A stretch of DNA of 64,000 nucleotides from the NCBI GenBank assembly GCA_963575645.1, contig OY754472.1, positions 1,240,001 through 1,304,000 of the forward strand. The letters run 5' to 3'. Made by a program: the position numbers and the translations under genes. Below are positions 62,163-64,000 of this stretch, in pieces. This DNA comes from Xanthostigma xanthostigma. Taxonomy: Eukaryota; Arthropoda; Insecta; Raphidioptera; Raphidiidae. Position 1 is the first letter of the stretch, and each line of letters opens with the position of its first letter. The notes under the pieces were generated by a model that was not told the origin of the DNA, did not search any database, and saw nothing but the letters and a program-made list of their open reading frames with translations.

Positions 62163-62519
62163 ATTAATAATTTTGATATTTGTCAAATGTAATTATTATA
62201 TCATGTTTGAATTTTCAATATGCCCTTATAACTATATATAATGTATAATATATATAAAATATAATCTAGTTTTCTAATTACAGAATAAGTATAGAAATTG
62301 CCAGAAGTGCACTGATTTTTCACAACATTAGCGCCTTCTGGCGGCTCTTTATCTTCCACCTAGCCTTCTGGCAATTTTTTCCCTACTTACTTGTACTATC
62401 TCCTATTATTCTGCAAATTTTCAGCTCTGCACCGAGTCACCCATTTTCTCCGTAGCCAGCTCTCCGTCTATATGTGCACCTTACGTGTTTACATACTGTA
62501 TATTAATAATTTGATTTTT
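62163..62519. other. Unassigned sequence
   Basis: GCCAGAAGTGCACTG / GCCTTCTGGCGGC / GCCTTCTGGCAATT are short related motifs at 62300-62375. No gene. Confidence 0.3.
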
Positions 62520-62660
62520 ATATTAAAAATAGCTGTGCTAAGAAATTGAATATCAATCAAATCAATTTTTTTTATTAAGACATATTATCATAATTCAAAT
62601 TTCATTAGAAAACTCGATCGATGAAGATCGAGCCAATTCGGAATCTTACGTCTAATTGAT
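62520..62660. mobile_element. One-ended copy of the 11870-12412 MITE
   Basis: AAAAATAGCTGTGCTAAGAAATTGAAT..., CATAATTCAAATTTCATTAG and AAAACTCGATCGATGAAGAT match the right end of the 11.9-kb element in reverse complement. Confidence 0.65.
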
Positions 62661-63171
62661 ATATTATGTTTAAACTTAAAAAAAGGCACCCTAAGCGTGG
62701 ACACCGGAAATTGCACCAGCGATTCGTGTATAATTCTTTGCATGCCAAGTATATACTCGTGTTGATTTAATTATATTATATTGTTGACAGGAAGAAGTAA
62801 CCCTCTCAACATCGGTTTAAAATTTAAGGTATTGTCATATTCACAACAAGAAGCGCACGTAGAGCACAGACAGTATAGCTTTAATTCGAAACAATGTGCG
62901 GTTGCTGTACCTAGCTTTTGAAACCGTTTGGTTAAAAAAAAATTAATAAATAGTATATTACAGCACAAGGGCAGAAAGTTTGAGATTCTTGCACTGCTTT
63001 GTGTGGTGCAATATTATTTTTCTTCATACCTCGGTCGTAAGCACGCTTATTAAATACATTAATTAATTAATTACATAAAAAACACAGATAAACTCCAAGC
63101 AAGCAGCTTTGAGGTTGTACGTAAAACCACAAATGACAGCTGTTCGCGACTATTAGCTAAAATGTAATAGG

Positions 63172-63185
63172 GTTGCTATGGAAAC
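63172..63185 (+). promoter_or_regulatory. RFX-type X-box, left arm
   Basis: GTTGCTATGGAAAC fits the X-box consensus GTHNYYATRRNAAC at every position. Its mirror copy is at 63515-63528. Being inside a palindromic repeat, it may be a transposon-borne site. Confidence 0.45.
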
Positions 63186-63514
63186 GACATCTAAGCAACA
63201 GTTGATTGATTGTTTTTGCTTTCCAATCGCCCGAACGTACGAACTTTCCGCATTTGTGCGTGTAATCTCACCAATGCGTAAATGTTAGACTTTCTGCCTT
63301 ACAATTGATGCCGAAAATAAACACTTTCGATCGAGGTATGAAGAAAAATTCTTTTTCTTCATACCTCGATCGAAAGTACATACTTTCGGCGTCAAATGTA
63401 AGGCAGAAAGTCTAACATTTACTCCTTGGTGAGATTACACGCCCAAATGCGGAAAGTTCGTACGTTCGGGCGATTGGAAAGCAAAAACAATCAATCAACT
63501 GTTGCTTAGATGTC

Positions 63515-63528
63515 GTTTCCATAGCAAC
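63515..63528 (-). promoter_or_regulatory. RFX-type X-box, right arm
   Basis: Reverse complement GTTGCTATGGAAAC, identical to the left-arm site. Both copies lie in the best conserved part of the arms. Confidence 0.45.
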
Positions 63529-63699
63529 CCTATTACATTTTAGCTAATAGTCGCGAACAGCTGTCATTTGTGGTTTTACGTACAACCTCAAAGCTGCTTG
63601 CTTGGAGTTTATCTGTGTTTTTATGTAATTAATAGGTAATTAATTGATTAATGTATTTAATAAGCGTGCCTACGACCGAGGTATGACGAAAAATTGTAT

Positions 63700-63790
63700 G
63701 GCCGAAAGTGTGATATGCTTGCACTGCGTGTCGGCTTCGCCTCAGACATCATGGCGCGCAGGGCAAGGATATCACACTTTCGGCCCTTGT
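63700..63790. repeat. Secondary inverted repeat outside the giant palindrome
   Basis: GGCCGAAAGTGTGATATGCTTGCACTGCG is mirrored by GCGCGCAGGGCAAGGATATCACACTTTCGGCC around CTTCGCCTCAGACATCATGG. It is related to 62970-63000 (CAGAAAGTTTGAGATTCTTGCACTG), suggesting the whole 62970-63790 block is one element. Confidence 0.7.
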
Positions 63791-64000
63791 GGATGACGCC
63801 GGATTCGATGACACGTGGTCGATCCCATATACAAATGCAGCGCCGCCGAAACTTCGTTCAGAACTTGAGACTACTATAGTTTTCTGTGTGTGTGGTACAA
63901 AAGGTACGGTCAAGCGAGGATGTGGTGCGGAGAAATGTCTAAATATAATCATCGGCGAAGACGTCAGCTGTAAACTGGTTATACCGACGTCTGTCCGTTC
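63791..64000. other. Unassigned sequence to the window edge
   Basis: Short frames on both strands without any domain. Nothing else seen. Confidence 0.3.

Larger units (their letters stand above)
62985..63695. repeat. Giant palindrome (arms ~335 bp)
   Basis: 63005-63342 is mirrored by 63350-63690 at roughly 95% by eye, with almost no spacer (AAGAAAAATTCTTTTTCTT at the centre). Each arm carries TCATACCTCGRTCG near both of its ends. Matching differences are few, mostly at TTAATTAA repeats. Part of a similar motif (GATCGAAAGAACATACTTTCGGC) is at 55655. Confidence 0.93.

Noticed and set aside
9..64000. LTR retrotransposon or integrated virus
   Set aside because: No paired LTRs, no gag/pol frames and no viral proteins were found; the only integrase-like piece is the GINGER-like tail.

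Overview
The window is nuclear DNA from an arthropod, most likely an insect. It is AT-rich and has no bacterial gene layout. It is packed with the non-autonomous DNA transposons, Helitrons, tRNA-related repeats and Penelope-like remnants typical of insect genomes. Several repeats resemble ones common in Lepidoptera, but the SINE type is also found in Hemiptera, so I do not name an order. I found no host protein-coding gene I could defend. The window is best read as intergenic or intronic sequence that has collected nested mobile elements.

The only intact protein-coding unit is a near full-length non-LTR retrotransposon (LINE) on the minus strand at about 17696-21540. It has a short 5' UTR with a downstream promoter element, ORF1 (231 aa), ORF2 (endonuclease plus reverse transcriptase, about 965 codons), a 3' UTR ending in a UUCG-capped hairpin, and an (ATT)n tail. 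ORF2 has no AUG before its endonuclease domain. It is joined to ORF1 by a textbook -1 slippery heptamer (U UUU UUA). The LINE sits inside a TTAA-flanked transposon whose uninterrupted sister copy (53759-54442) preserves the empty site.

Other main groups: (1) a ~600-bp Helitron family with seven copies (TC 5' end, GTGCGAA/TTCGCAC hairpin, CTAG 3' end); (2) a second Helitron family that carries a tRNA-Lys-like module; (3) a 1.38-kb element with 215-bp inverted repeats, TATA target duplications and a cysteine-rich transposase remnant, probably GINGER-like, plus two 140-bp MITEs with similar TGTCG ends and TATA duplications; (4) hAT MITEs with 8-bp duplications; (5) Penelope-like pieces, including small elements with 13-15 bp duplications and a hammerhead-like core; (6) a transposon family with one copy expanded into a 13 x 38-bp minisatellite; (7) more than a dozen long inverted repeats, the largest a ~680-bp palindrome near the right edge holding two RFX-type X-boxes.

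Layout: 1-4.9 kb repeat fragments, Helitron A, hAT MITE; 5-15.5 kb mixed transposons, tRNA-like foldbacks and a TATG microsatellite; 15.5-17.2 kb tandem unit and Penelope-derived elements; 17.5-22.05 kb TTAA element plus LINE; 22.7-23.8 kb minisatellite transposon; 24-33 kb fragments and tandem repeats; 33-38 kb mostly unassigned with two foldback families; 38-46 kb Penelope remnant, Helitrons, GINGER-like element, nested hAT/MITE; 46-58 kb foldbacks, nested TTAA element, Helitrons F and G; 58-64 kb minisatellite-family copy, SINE, palindromes. Because several nestings have an uninterrupted sister copy in the same window, relative insertion order can be read directly.
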